This document shows, one piece after another, positions 22,430 to 31,642 of a stretch of 64,000 nucleotides of DNA. The notes below the pieces were generated by a model, which saw only the letters and a list, made by a program, of their open reading frames with translations, did no database searches and was not told where the DNA came from. The DNA comes from Candidatus Saccharimonadota bacterium. GTDB taxonomy: Bacteria; Patescibacteriota; Saccharimonadia; Saccharimonadales; UBA4665. The position numbers and the translations under genes were made by a program. The stretch lies in assembly GCA_013289705.1 (NCBI GenBank), contig JABCZM010000001.1:62001-126000 (forward strand), written 5' to 3'. How positions within the stretch are numbered: position 1 is the first letter of the stretch; each line of letters opens with the position of its first letter.

Positions 22430-24062
22430 AAACCAAGTGCGTAACGGCCAAGTTTTATCGCCCAATGCAACGACCCAGCATGGCCAACAAGTCCCTGAAA
22501 GTCATGGCGAATAGTATCTTTTTTTGTTTCGTGTGTTCCTGCATCAATGAGTGCAAAAATAGATGATGTACGAAGATTAGTAACCATTTCCCCTGGTTCT
22601 AAGACCGCTGGGGGCAAAACAATACGCATCATACGCTCGATTGTTTGATCATCGTAAGCGATGCCAAGCTCAGTAAGCAGGTTGCCACACAAAACCTGAA
22701 TTTCTTCGAGCTGCTCTATATTTAACTTGGGCTTTTGGCGCTCTCCGGCGATGACCATAGCAGCCATGGTCATAAGTTCAGGCTGCGCTTCGGCCTCTAG
22801 CCGAGCTTCGAGTTGATCTGTTATTTCGGCAATTTTGTCGGCTAGTTCAAGCATAATTGCTTCAACGGCAATGGTCTGTTCGGGCTCTAGCTGCTCAGTT
22901 TTGCTGATGACTAGTTCGCTTAATTCGTGCTGTGCGAGTGCTTCTGTTAGTTCGAGTATTGGATGTTCGGCTTGCTCAACATCTGCCATGTGAAACAACT
23001 GTTCGGCTGTGTCTGTCATGGCACTTTCAAATACCGGTTCGGGTAATTCTAGCCATTGCGCTGCAGGGTTTTCTGCATCGGAAGGTTCGAGTGCTTCGCT
23101 CAAGGATGAACGCAATGTTTCGGTAATTGGCAGCGGTTCGAACCCTGTATTCATACTGGGCGACTCCACAGATGCTTCAAGTACAGGCTTGAATACGCGG
23201 GGCACCGTTTTTTTGGTGACTACGGGCGTAGGCTGCGCTTCGAGTAGGTGAATTTCCGTAGGCTCTTTTATTGTTGCCAAGGCAGAGATGTGGCGTGGGG
23301 CTTCTGGCCTAGCAATCTTTTTTTGCTCTACAATCTTGACTGTTTTTGCTGGGGTATAGTCTATTTTTTTCTCGATCACTTTGGTCCGCATGGCTAGTTT
23401 GGGCGGTATGATTTTTTTCTCAGCAGAGGTTACTTCGGGTTTTTTAGATTTCTGCATCGTTTGTATTTTTTGTGCTTGGCGAACATGTTCTAGTTCCGCC
23501 AGACGTAGTAAAAGAGCTTCTTTTTGGTGAAGCTTTGCAACGTTGGGATGTACTGTCTTCGCTTCTTTAGGTGTGTCTGGGGTGGTTACCTTTGATGGCG
23601 TTATAATCTCGGTGGCTACATCAATTTTTTTTTTGGAGATTCGGCGTTGATCCTTGCGACATGTGCAGCTCGGTGTTGTTCCGGTGGTTTAGGGGCTACT
23701 TTAATATTTGTGCCCATGAATTCATTAAAAGCGGCAGCTTTTGCTTCTACCGCATCACTTCTACCGTCACCGCGTGCTTTATCCTGTGCGTGTGCTTCAC
23801 GAAACTTATCACCTAAGGGGCAGGCTGAATCGAGCAGTGCTTTTGCAAGTGTGTCGGTGTGACCTTTATAGGTGACGAGTTGCCTACCTTCTTCGCTACT
23901 TATGCCAAGGTCTGGAAGTAATACATGATCTGGCACTGAACCGTATTCATCAAACTGTATTTCTACCAGGGCTTGTACCTCTGTTTGCTGCACGGAAGCT
24001 GCAAAGTCTACAGGTGGCGGACCCTGAAAAGGAAATGTAGCTGCTCCCCCGAATTCTGTCAT
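22387..24062 (-). CDS. Hypothetical acidic protein, one gene in two frames joined at an A10 tract (558 aa if joined)
   Basis: Reading leftward, the frame from ATG 24062 runs to …NAESPKKKLM and a stop at 23616. At the A10 tract (T10 at 23625-23634 on the plus strand) a -1 shift continues in an open frame …KIDVATEIITPSKVTT… straight into the frame that otherwise begins at 23457, ending at 22387. The joined protein has a folded-looking N-terminal ~140 residues and a long Glu/Pro/Thr-rich middle. A helical C-terminal domain (~residues 400-520, …LELADKIAEITDQLEARLEAE…, …LCGNLLTELGIAYDDQTIERMM…) follows. Function unknown; no TM. Confidence 0.65.
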
Positions 24063-24098
24063 CAGTCTAATTATACCGTAAGCACTATGAAACGCAAA

Positions 24099-24122
24099 AG
24101 CCGCTCCTATTACAGAGCGGCT
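24099..24122 (-). terminator. Intrinsic terminator of the small minus-strand gene
   Basis: AGCCGCTC-8 nt-GAGCGGCT is a perfect 8-bp stem; on the minus strand TTTTGCGTTT follows. A second palindrome CCTACGTAGG lies at 24134-24143, between the small ORF and this hairpin. Confidence 0.75.
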
Positions 24123-24157
24123 AAGGTATTTGGCCTACGTAGGCAGGCAAAAGAAGG

Positions 24158-24223
24158 TTACGGCGCAAGTACCTCACTCACGCCGCTAGTAGTCGTCTGC
24201 CCGTTAGATCTAGGACTTTTCAA
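24158..24223 (-). CDS. 21-residue small protein with an unusually long Shine-Dalgarno
   Basis: On the minus strand GGAGGTAATCC (24227-24237) precedes TTG 24223, and the frame gives a Ser/Thr-rich peptide (start, then KSPRSNGQTTTSGVSEVLAP) ending at 24158. The site can pair with the 16S 3' end over about eleven nt with one mismatch. A terminator follows 35 nt later, so this looks like an autonomous small transcription unit. It could also be a leader peptide or an RNA regulator. Family not recognised. Confidence 0.5.
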   Translation of the reverse strand: MKSPRSNGQTTTSGVSEVLAP

Positions 24224-24410
24224 CTTGGATTACCTCCTCTCTGTTTTTACACTTCTATCTAAATTGTAATACTTATGGTTTCGTTGTAAAGAGGTAACTG
24301 TGGTAGTTTTCGCATCTATTTTAAAGAAGAAAAGTCATAGTATTAGACGACAAAATGGCTACTGCAGATAGCTTGTGATGTGCTTCATGGGGGCGTACAG
24401 TAATGTGTCT

Positions 24411-24659
24411 ATGGTGCAGGATATGAGAGATGACGAACGACAACAGGTACTTAGTGAAATCCTTATGGATGAGCTTAAGGCCATCCGAGAGGGTATTGCC
24501 AATCTGCCAACTCGCCAAGAGTTTGCCGACTTAAAAGATGAAGTCGGTGACATAAAATCAGATGTAAAGGTTATAAAGGCCGTGGTGACTGAGTACAGTG
24601 AAGACGTTGCTGATCTCAAAAAACGAGTTACTCGCATAGAAAATAAAGTCTTTGCCTAG
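24411..24659 (+). CDS. Small coiled-coil protein (82 aa)
   Basis: Starts at the ATG after TACAGT (24396-24401, 9 nt upstream), a leaderless arrangement; an upstream in-frame ATG at 24375 precedes that promoter. The product is nearly entirely helical: DDERQQVLSEILMDELKAI, then a heptad-like F.DLKDEVGDIKSDVKVIK… and DVADLKKRVTRIENKV. A similarly built small protein is at 34420 (…DDEQKGIL…INERLMVIEHVV…ITSLQQKV). No catalytic residues; probably an oligomerising or adaptor peptide. Confidence 0.6.
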   Translation: MVQDMRDDERQQVLSEILMDELKAIREGIANLPTRQEFADLKDEVGDIKSDVKVIKAVVTEYSEDVADLKKRVTRIENKVFA

Positions 24660-24682
24660 GACTTCCGAGCCTGTTTTACGCT

Positions 24683-24838
24683 ATGAATGAAGTACCACTA
24701 CCTTGTAGCGAGAAGCTGGCCTTTGATACTAGAAAGCAGGCTGCTGCCACTGCGAACGTCGTGGAGTATCAACATGGCACTATCGTTCGTCCCTATAAAT
24801 GCCGGCATTGCGAACTTTGGCATCTTGCGAGCAGCTAA
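24683..24838 (+). CDS. Small zinc-ribbon-like protein (51 aa)
   Basis: ATG 24683 opens a 51-codon frame whose N-terminal half (KLAFDTRKQAAATANVV) is helical and whose end is YKCRHCELWHLASS. A single CxxC followed by WH is typical of very small metal-binding ribbons found in phage and actinobacterial genomes (YxCxxCxxWHLT). It lies just upstream of the ABC exporter genes. A TACGCT box is directly upstream of the ATG. A longer frame at 24687-24893 overlaps it and is not coding. Confidence 0.6.
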   Translation: MNEVPLPCSEKLAFDTRKQAAATANVVEYQHGTIVRPYKCRHCELWHLASS

Positions 24839-24880
24839 GTGCTACTATAAAAAGCATAAGCTTTCAAAAAAGGAACTAGT

Positions 24881-25780
24881 ATGGAAAATGTAATCCTACA
24901 GACTCGCGGCCTAACAAAGCGTTATGGCTCATTTGCGGCACTGGATTCGCTTGATTTGACGGTGCAAAAAGGGGAAGTGCTGGGGTATTTGGGGCCGAAT
25001 GGTGCGGGTAAGACGACAACGATCCGGCTGCTACTTGGATTGATTAAGCCAACATCTGGCGGCGCAGAAATCTTTGGATTGGATGCCCAGAAACAAAAGA
25101 TAGCAGTGCATAAACGTTTGGCCTATGTGCCCGGCGAGGCAACGCTTTGGCCACAATTAACAGGGGCAGAAACATTGCACTTGCTGGCAGAAATTCATGG
25201 GCAGGTTGACGCAGAGTATCGCAACGAATTGATTAAGCGTTTTCAGTTTGAGCCAGACAAGAAAGTTCGAGCTTATTCCAAAGGCAATCGCCAGAAGATT
25301 AATCTGATTGCCGCCTTTGCCTCTCGCGCCGATTTGCTGGTATTGGACGAACCAACCAGTGGGCTTGATCCACTAATGGAGCAGGTTTTTCGTGAATGCG
25401 TATTGGAAGCAAAAAAGAATGGTCAAACAGTGTTCCTTAGTTCGCATATTTTGGATGAAGTTGAGGCTTTGTGCGACCGTGTGGCAATTTTGCGGACCGG
25501 AAAATTGGTAGAAATTGGTACGCTCGAACAGATGCGACATTTGTCTGCGGTCACAGTAAGCGCTACCTTCGTACACGAGCCACCGAGCATCAAACACCTG
25601 AAAGGTGTGAGCAATGTGCACATAACTGGCCAACATATAACGTGTCAGGTTGTGGGGCCAATCGACGAGCTTTTAGCGGTACTATCGGCCGCAAAACCAA
25701 AAACATTTTTGAGCCGTGAACCATCGCTAGAAGAATTATTCCTCTCACTCTACGGAGCCGAAGATGAGCATAAAAGCTAG
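24881..25780 (+). CDS. ABC transporter ATP-binding protein (299 aa)
   Basis: The ATPase subunit of an ABC-2-type exporter. Walker A GPNGAGKTTTIR, Q-loop region, signature YSKGNRQK (SGG.xQ replaced by SKGNRQ, as is common in the drug/antibiotic DrrA-like group), Walker B LLVLDEPTSGLDP, and H-loop SSHILDEVEALC are present. The C-terminal ~80 residues form the extra regulatory domain. AAAGGA lies 8 nt before the start. It overlaps the permease gene by 17 nt, so the two form a two-gene operon. Confidence 0.94.
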   Translation: MENVILQTRGLTKRYGSFAALDSLDLTVQKGEVLGYLGPNGAGKTTTIRLLLGLIKPTSGGAEIFGLDAQKQKIAVHKRLAYVPGEATLWPQLTGAETLHLLAEIHGQVDAEYRNELIKRFQFEPDKKVRAYSKGNRQKINLIAAFASRADLLVLDEPTSGLDPLMEQVFRECVLEAKKNGQTVFLSSHILDEVEALCDRVAILRTGKLVEIGTLEQMRHLSAVTVSATFVHEPPSIKHLKGVSNVHITGQHITCQVVGPIDELLAVLSAAKPKTFLSREPSLEELFLSLYGAEDEHKS

Positions 25781-27377
25781 TACTGTTTTTGGCCGTTTCG
25801 TGGCTCGTCGGTCGCTAAAGTTGGCAATTATATGGGGTGGCGTGTTCGGGCTACTGGTTGCGTCGTCTGCCTTGGCGTATGCCACAGCCTATACCACTGA
25901 CGCCTCACGCGCTAAAATAGCGTCCACATTTGGCAATAATATTGGGCTCAAAGTGTTGCTAGGTGCGCCGCATAATCTGGCCACGACTGCTGGCTTTACA
26001 GGCTGGCGGTCACTGGGAACCATTATCATTTTTGGGTCGATTTGGGGAATTTTAACAGCTAGCAAAGCATTTCGCGGTGAAGAAGCGGCTGGTCGTTGGG
26101 AGTCGTTTTTGAGCGGCCAAACCACCATGCGAAGGGCCACAGCACAGGTGTTAGGTGGCTTGTTTAGCAGCGTGGCCGTGATGTATGTCATTGTGGCCCT
26201 GGCAACCATTGGCCTCGGTACTCTACATAATATTCAGTTTACCATCAGTGCCAGCCTATTTTTTGCCGTTGCCGCTATTTGTAGCGCAGCTGAATTCCTG
26301 GCCGTTGGTGCACTGGCTAGTCAGCTAATGCCAACCCGCGCCAAAGCTGCCACCATGACGGCTATGACGTTTGGTCTGGCGTTTGTGCTACGAGCCATTG
26401 GCAATGTGTCGGCTGAATTTCATTGGCTGGTCAACGTTTCGCCACTCGGTTGGGTAGAGAATCTGCGACCACTAGCGGGAAGTCGACCGTTGTGGTTGGT
26501 CCCAATCATTGTATTCATTATCGCCATTAGTTCATTGGCAATATTCGTAGCTGGCAAGCGTGACCACGGCGAAAGCATTGTGGCTGACAAAGACACCGCA
26601 ACGCCCAAAACTGGTTCACTAAACCATTTATTACCATTCGCTTGGCGACTTATCCGTCCAACCACACTGGCTTGGTGTGCCGGACTGCTCATCCTGAGCA
26701 CTGCTTTTAGCTCGCTTGCCAAAACGGCTGGCCAGGCCTTTGATGCTTCGCCTGGCATCGATCAAGCTTTGAGCCGCATTAGTCAACAAGCGTCTACTAC
26801 CGGTGCCAAGACCTTTCTAAGCATTGTCTTCCTGATGCTGATGACCATTATTATGCTAGTGGTGGCCAATGGTGTATCTGCTATGCGTGAGGAAGAGGCC
26901 GATAGTTACCTCGACAACCTGCTCGTAGCTCCTGTGGGCCGTTTGCGGTGGCTGAGCGGCCGTATTGTGCTTATGGCTGTCACCATCACTGCTATGGGGT
27001 TGATTGTCGCCGTGGGGTCGTATATTGGTACTAGAAACGTCCACATTGCGGCGCACGATCTGTTACTGGCTGGTATTAACGTCATGGCTCCTGCAGCGTT
27101 CATCCTAGGCATTGGCATTCTGATCATGGGTTTCAAACCGCGCCTAACCTCACCACTGCTGCATGCCCTGGTCGCCTGGTCGTTCATTATCCAAATTATT
27201 GGTTCCGCCGGTAACATCAATCACTACATACTCGATACCTCAATCTTGCATCACATTGCGCTGGCCCCAGTTGTTTCGCCAAACTGGCGCGTGGTGCTAA
27301 CGCTCGTTGGCTTGGGCGTGGTTGGTTGCATCGTTGGCATGCTCCGTTTCAAGGCCCGCGACCTCGAAAGTGAATAG
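25764..27377 (+). CDS. ABC-2-type exporter permease (537 aa)
   Basis: A polytopic membrane protein with about twelve TM helices in two similar halves, joined by a charged cytoplasmic linker near residue 270-290 (GKRDHGESIVADKDTATPK). This is the arrangement of permeases partnered by DrrA-like ATPases that export lipids, peptides or drugs. The EEADSYLDNLLVAPVGRLRW stretch is the cytoplasmic coupling segment. Substrate unknown. Translationally coupled to the ATPase upstream. Confidence 0.87.
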   Translation: MSIKASTVFGRFVARRSLKLAIIWGGVFGLLVASSALAYATAYTTDASRAKIASTFGNNIGLKVLLGAPHNLATTAGFTGWRSLGTIIIFGSIWGILTASKAFRGEEAAGRWESFLSGQTTMRRATAQVLGGLFSSVAVMYVIVALATIGLGTLHNIQFTISASLFFAVAAICSAAEFLAVGALASQLMPTRAKAATMTAMTFGLAFVLRAIGNVSAEFHWLVNVSPLGWVENLRPLAGSRPLWLVPIIVFIIAISSLAIFVAGKRDHGESIVADKDTATPKTGSLNHLLPFAWRLIRPTTLAWCAGLLILSTAFSSLAKTAGQAFDASPGIDQALSRISQQASTTGAKTFLSIVFLMLMTIIMLVVANGVSAMREEEADSYLDNLLVAPVGRLRWLSGRIVLMAVTITAMGLIVAVGSYIGTRNVHIAAHDLLLAGINVMAPAAFILGIGILIMGFKPRLTSPLLHALVAWSFIIQIIGSAGNINHYILDTSILHHIALAPVVSPNWRVVLTLVGLGVVGCIVGMLRFKARDLESE

Positions 27378-27390
27378 CGTAAAGTGGTGC

Positions 27391-27403
27391 TATTCTAAAT
27401 AGT
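27391..27403 (+). promoter_or_regulatory. Extended -10 for a leaderless phosphatase message
   Basis: TGC-TATTCT (-10 at 27391-27396) lies 7 nt before ATG 27404, with no Shine-Dalgarno. Confidence 0.45.
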
Positions 27404-27943
27404 ATGCAGTTTATTGTTGTTCGCCATGCGGCCACCGAATATAACGAAAAAGAACTGATTAATGGCAGTCTAGATGACGATGGACTATCGGCCAAAGGTC
27501 TGGCGCAGATCGACAGCATTATTACAAATCTGGCGGACTATTCGTTCGAGGCCATGTATACGTCGCCGATGCACCGATCTATCCAGACGGCAATGCCCAT
27601 AGCGGTACATTACGACGTGGAGCTTCGTCAGGATCCGCGCATAAGTGAAGTAAATCTTGGCAGCTTCAATGGGCAAGGTTGGGATTCGACTATCCCTGAC
27701 TTTGGCATGAATTCATCCCAACTACTCAGTACGTGCGAATACGATTTTACACCGTACGGCGGCGAAAGCTGTGATGACACAAGAGCCAGAGTCCAAGCCT
27801 TTCTTGATGACCTACGGAAGCGTCCAAACGAGACACCGCTCATTGTGAGTCACGGGGGCATTATGCGTTGGTTTTATTACCTATGCACTGGTGAAAAGGT
27901 TGGCAGAATACCAAACGCTAGCGTGCACACGTTTACGCTCTAA
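27404..27943 (+). CDS. Histidine phosphatase family protein (179 aa)
   Basis: The phosphoglycerate-mutase-like fold: VVRHAATEYN (RHG motif with Ala for Gly; the catalytic His is retained), the second Arg in TSPMHRSIQTA, Glu in ISEVNLGSFNGQ, and the second catalytic His in IVSHGGIMRW. Such enzymes dephosphorylate sugars, nucleotides or phosphoproteins through a phosphohistidine; the substrate is not predictable. It converges with the DUF475 gene, overlapping its 3' end by 11 nt. Confidence 0.87.
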   Translation: MQFIVVRHAATEYNEKELINGSLDDDGLSAKGLAQIDSIITNLADYSFEAMYTSPMHRSIQTAMPIAVHYDVELRQDPRISEVNLGSFNGQGWDSTIPDFGMNSSQLLSTCEYDFTPYGGESCDDTRARVQAFLDDLRKRPNETPLIVSHGGIMRWFYYLCTGEKVGRIPNASVHTFTL

Positions 27944-28997
27944 AACCTGGGTTCGCTATTTTCTTTCGTTGGGCGAGGGCTTGGCGTGACGCAACAATTG
28001 ATGAGCCGATGAATCCGACGCCGACTAAGCCCGCCAAGACGTCAGGAATTTCTAGGAAAATGCTCAACAGTAGCACAAATGCCAGGACTATCACGGTGTA
28101 GTGCGCGCCATGTTCGAGGTAAATGTAATCTTTGAGCGTGCCTTTGCGGACCATAAACACGGTGAGTGAGCGCACCCATAATGCGCCAACGCCCAGGCCG
28201 GCGGCAATCAAAATAACCTTGCTGGTAACGGCAAATGCACCAATTACACCATCGAACGAAAAGCTGGCATCGAGTACCTCTAAGTAGACAAATGTCGTGA
28301 ACGCCGCAACGCCAGTGAGGCCACCTTTGCCAATTTTTTTATTGTGTTGCGAAGCACCAAACAGATTGGTGCATAGCTCAATAGCAATGTGTGTCACTAT
28401 GCCGAGCAGGCCTGCAACTAATGTTGTGCGAGCATGGTGGTTGGCGGGGATTAGCGAAATTAATAGCACCGTTACCACACTCAAAACAGCCGGTACCCAG
28501 ATTTTAGCAATCCGCTGCAACGGCCGTTCGATGTAACGGAGCCAAACCACTGTACGGGTGTCGTCAACAAAAAACTCTAGCGCTAACATCAACAAAAATG
28601 CACCACCAAAGGCCGCAATCGTTGGGTGTGCCAGATCTAGTTTTTCGGCGTAGCTGTGTGGATGATGCAGCGCCAAATTCACGACCTGACTCCACGACAA
28701 ATGTGCCGATAGCGACACGATTAAGATGGGAAATACCACGCGCATGCCAACCACCGCAATCACCATGCCGACGGTCAAAAAGACCTTTTGCCAAGTTTGC
28801 GACAACTTACCAAGCGTTTTTGCATTGATAATGGCGTTGTCAAAACTAAAAGCAATTTCGATGGCAATCAAGATGAGAGTAATGATCGCAGCATCAATCC
28901 CTAGTGCAAACAAAACGCTGCCTACAACAAAGAGGCTCAAAATTCCAGAGAAACCGAATATACGGAGCGGCGAATGAGAAGCAAAAAAACGGTTCAC
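27933..28997 (-). CDS. DUF475 (TerC-related) integral membrane protein (354 aa)
   Basis: About nine to ten TM helices. The helix containing IEIAFSFDNAIINAKTLG (~46-63) and the later VLDASFSFDGVIGAFAVT both carry Asp in an SFDN/SFDG setting, matching the TerC/DUF475 family, whose members are linked to metal-ion homeostasis and tellurite resistance. Full length for the family. No other tellurite-cluster gene is nearby. Confidence 0.82.
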   Translation of the reverse strand: MNRFFASHSPLRIFGFSGILSLFVVGSVLFALGIDAAIITLILIAIEIAFSFDNAIINAKTLGKLSQTWQKVFLTVGMVIAVVGMRVVFPILIVSLSAHLSWSQVVNLALHHPHSYAEKLDLAHPTIAAFGGAFLLMLALEFFVDDTRTVVWLRYIERPLQRIAKIWVPAVLSVVTVLLISLIPANHHARTTLVAGLLGIVTHIAIELCTNLFGASQHNKKIGKGGLTGVAAFTTFVYLEVLDASFSFDGVIGAFAVTSKVILIAAGLGVGALWVRSLTVFMVRKGTLKDYIYLEHGAHYTVIVLAFVLLLSIFLEIPDVLAGLVGVGFIGSSIVASRQALAQRKKIANPGFRA

Positions 28998-29022
28998 GTA
29001 CCGAACAGTATACTATGAACTG

Positions 29023-29793
29023 CTAGAAATTCTTGATGCCGGCGACGATGCTTTTTGCGTCGTTGTAGGCTGTGGTGTTGTCGCTGTGGGCGGTTTTCAA
29101 CTGTGCCGCATCACCACTGAGGAGGCTATGGTCGCTATCATAATCGGTAGGCTGGAGCGTCAAAACTTTTGACTCGATAGCACTTGAAATGGCTTGGGCA
29201 TTACTGGTTTGAGTGTTCATGTCATCGAGCTTTGCCTGCAAGGCGGTAATATCTTTGCCGTTGGCTTTTGCAGCGGTAAGGCGTGATTGGAGTTTGATGA
29301 CTAGAGCGCTCAGCTTACTTTCGCTCACTTGCTGGTCGTCGGCGGTCTTTATGAGTTGGATTTTTGGTACGATGAGCGCATAGACGCGGTAATCGGTAAC
29401 AATACTTTGAGCATCGGTCCTGGCACCGGCCAGCGTTGTTTCGGCGTCAAGCTTTGTTTTGAGTGCGGTTAGGCCGCTGGTCTCGGTACTTACTTCTTCC
29501 GACAGATAGCTCTTGTCGCTGGCACTTAGTTTTGTAGCGGCACTAATTTTGCTGGTGACCGTTGCGAGTGTGGTTAGGCGGCGGCTAATTTCTTGATCGC
29601 CTTTGCTAATGATGGTGCTTAATTTCTGCTGATCGGCAGCGGTATTCTGGGTGCTGGCAGTGGTGTGCGTTGTAGTTGTTGCGTTTGTATTAGTAGCGGC
29701 GGCATTGGCTACGCCACTCACGGCAAGTGTCCCAAAGCTTAGTATGCTGGCCGAGACAACTACGAGGCTTTTTGGTGATACGAAGTATTTCAT
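29023..29793 (-). CDS. Secreted helical protein (256 aa)
   Basis: Signal peptide (KSLVVVSASILSFGTLAVSG…VANA, cleavage near residue 32), a Thr/Asn-rich linker (~33-55), then a mostly helical body with many Lys, Thr and Ser. AAGGACA lies 6 nt before the ATG, and a TATAGT box is about 25 nt further upstream. No recognised domain. Adjacent to and on the same strand as a pilin-like protein, so both may act at the cell surface. Confidence 0.75.
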   Translation of the reverse strand: MKYFVSPKSLVVVSASILSFGTLAVSGVANAAATNTNATTTTHTTASTQNTAADQQKLSTIISKGDQEISRRLTTLATVTSKISAATKLSASDKSYLSEEVSTETSGLTALKTKLDAETTLAGARTDAQSIVTDYRVYALIVPKIQLIKTADDQQVSESKLSALVIKLQSRLTAAKANGKDITALQAKLDDMNTQTSNAQAISSAIESKVLTLQPTDYDSDHSLLSGDAAQLKTAHSDNTTAYNDAKSIVAGIKNF

Positions 29794-29863
29794 TGATTGT
29801 CCTTATGTGAGAAGTTTGTTTACTATAACGATGCTTACTTAAAAGCTACTGAACCAGGGCTTG

Positions 29864-30235
29864 CTAGTTTGTTGGAACGGTGATTTTACTTTGTTGATCA
29901 TTCAAGCCGGTATTCGTGCTGCTCATGTCCTGTGATTCCTGAGTTTGGCTGCCATTGATGCTATTTAGGTCGGTGTCTAGGCTGCCATTGTCGGTGTTTG
30001 CTGCTGGTGTCGTAGCGACAGGTGTTACCGTCTTGGCTGCCGTGGTATTCGCTAGTTTGCTGCTGGCAGTAGTCGTTTGGGCTGATGCAGCAGCATTATT
30101 CAGTGCTGTTGTTGCGTTGTGTTTGGCATGCACAACAAACCAACCGGCAAACCCGATGATGCCGATAATTACGACGATCAGCACACCTTCGATAGCTGCA
30201 AAGCCGCTTTCGTCTCTTTTCGTATGAACTGTCAC
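29864..30235 (-). CDS. Pilin-like protein with a type IV-type N-terminal helix (123 aa)
   Basis: Starts GTG 30235, with AAGGAG 9 nt upstream. The N-terminus DESGFAAIEGVLIVVIIGII has a short basic leader, then G-F-A-A-I-E, with Glu five residues after a Gly-Phe junction. This is the prepilin cleavage and Glu5 pattern of type IV pilins, followed by a hydrophobic helix. The rest is Ala/Thr/Asn-rich low complexity (…KTVTPVATTPAANTDN…). It may be a pseudopilin or simply a membrane-anchored surface protein; no pilus assembly gene is in the window. Confidence 0.6.
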   Translation of the reverse strand: MTVHTKRDESGFAAIEGVLIVVIIGIIGFAGWFVVHAKHNATTALNNAAASAQTTTASSKLANTTAAKTVTPVATTPAANTDNGSLDTDLNSINGSQTQESQDMSSTNTGLNDQQSKITVPTN

Positions 30236-30320
30236 TAAATGCTCCTTGTGTGTATGTCAAAATTGCTTATGCTTCCACTGTAGCGCTCAGTTTTACAAAA
30301 TACAACCTTCCACCTGCTTG

Positions 30321-30353
30321 ACCGCGGCGCATAAGAAAGGCTAGGCTAACAGC
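30321..30353 (+). promoter_or_regulatory. Promoter of the trehalase-like gene, leaderless
   Basis: TTGACC (about 30318-30323), 18-nt spacer, TAGGCT (30342-30347), then 6 nt to ATG 30354. Confidence 0.5.
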
Positions 30354-31616
30354 ATGAGTTTGAAAAGCCTTGTGACGAAACTGTCCTTCCGGATGGACAA
30401 AGATCTAAAGCCCGAGGACGTCCAGCCTGCACGCGACTACATCAAGGCGTACTGGAAAAATCTAGAGCGCTTTCACCCCAAAGACGACGAAAGTCTGCTT
30501 GGTTTACCAAAACCGTATCTGGTGCCGTCGTACGCCGAAGTCACTGGTTTTGACTATAACGAGATGTATTATTGGGACAGCTATTTTATGGCTCAGGGCT
30601 TGTTGGACGATGAGCACAAGGAGCTCATAGAGGGCATTCTGGAAGACTTAATAAGTCTGTTTAAACGCTTCAACGTGATTCCCAATGCTTCACGGACCTA
30701 TCTGACAGGCAGGTCACAGCCGCCGTTTCTCACTACCTTTATCTTTGACGTCTACCAGGCTTATGACCCGGGCGAAAAGTGGTTGCAAGAAGCCATAGAA
30801 GTTGCCAAAAAAGAATACGCCACCGTCTGGATGGGCCACAAAAAACCTAACGAACGTCTGGTGTACAAAGGTCTGAGTCGTTACTATGACATCAATTATC
30901 TGCACGATTTGGCTGAAGCCGAAAGTGGGTGGGATATGACGTCACGCTTTGGCCGTCGGGCTCTAAACTTCCTGCCGGTAGACTTAAACGCGCTGTTGTA
31001 CAAGTACGAAACCGACTTTGCCCGTGCGGCTCGCATTGCCAACGATGTCCGCGAAGCTGCCAAATGGGATCAGGCTGCCCAGGCTCGAAAAAAATCCATG
31101 GACGGCTTGATGTGGGACCGTTTGCGCGGTCTCTACTACGATTACAATTACGAAAAAGGTAAGCGTGGCATCATCAGTTCGCTCGCAACCTTTTACCCAA
31201 TGTGGGCTGGCATGGTCGACAAAGACCAAGCCGAATCAATCGTCCGTGGCTTGCGCCGGTTCGAAAACAAGGGTGGCTTGGCAACAACAGACGCACCGCT
31301 ACCGGTTGGTAAGTTTGTGCCTGGATCGGTTCCAACGCAGTGGGCCTACCCCAACGGCTGGGCGCCACTGCATTTCATTGTCATCAAGGCACTGGAACGC
31401 TATGGCTACCACCAAGACGCCCGCCGCATTGCCATGAAGTGGCTCAAGACCAACCTCCATTGGTTTAATGAACACAACGTCTTTCTGGAAAAATATAATG
31501 TCGCTTCGCCCGAAAAACCACCAGTCAAAGGTGTGTACCCATCACAAACTGGCTTCGGCTGGACCAATGCCATCTTTGAACGTCTCTGCCAAGACTATAT
31601 TGATAGGCCATTGTAG
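30354..31616 (+). CDS. Trehalase-like glycoside hydrolase (420 aa)
   Basis: An (α/α)6-barrel enzyme resembling GH37 trehalases. Family-type motifs: EVTGFDYNEMYYWDSYFMAQGL (the trehalase signature has YYWDSY), SRTYLTGRSQPPFL, E-S-G-W-D-MTSRF (catalytic Asp region), and QWAYPNGWAPLHF (QWD.PNGWAP in trehalases), with Glu residues in NVFLEKYN near the end. It would split trehalose into two glucose in the cytoplasm (no signal peptide), feeding glycolysis. Shorter than typical ~550-residue bacterial trehalases, so another disaccharide substrate is possible. Confidence 0.83.
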   Translation: MSLKSLVTKLSFRMDKDLKPEDVQPARDYIKAYWKNLERFHPKDDESLLGLPKPYLVPSYAEVTGFDYNEMYYWDSYFMAQGLLDDEHKELIEGILEDLISLFKRFNVIPNASRTYLTGRSQPPFLTTFIFDVYQAYDPGEKWLQEAIEVAKKEYATVWMGHKKPNERLVYKGLSRYYDINYLHDLAEAESGWDMTSRFGRRALNFLPVDLNALLYKYETDFARAARIANDVREAAKWDQAAQARKKSMDGLMWDRLRGLYYDYNYEKGKRGIISSLATFYPMWAGMVDKDQAESIVRGLRRFENKGGLATTDAPLPVGKFVPGSVPTQWAYPNGWAPLHFIVIKALERYGYHQDARRIAMKWLKTNLHWFNEHNVFLEKYNVASPEKPPVKGVYPSQTGFGWTNAIFERLCQDYIDRPL

Positions 31617-31642
31617 TTATAAACTCAGTCTCCGAGCTGACC

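Noticed and set aside
24221-24240. GGATTACCTCCTCT resembles the 3' end of 16S rRNA
   Set aside because: No other part of 16S is near; on the minus strand the same bases form the long Shine-Dalgarno of the 21-codon gene.
24687-24893. 68-codon frame upstream of the ABC ATPase
   Set aside because: It overlaps both the zinc-ribbon gene (24683-24838) and the ATPase start and lacks motif or signal; the other frame has the CxxC peptide.
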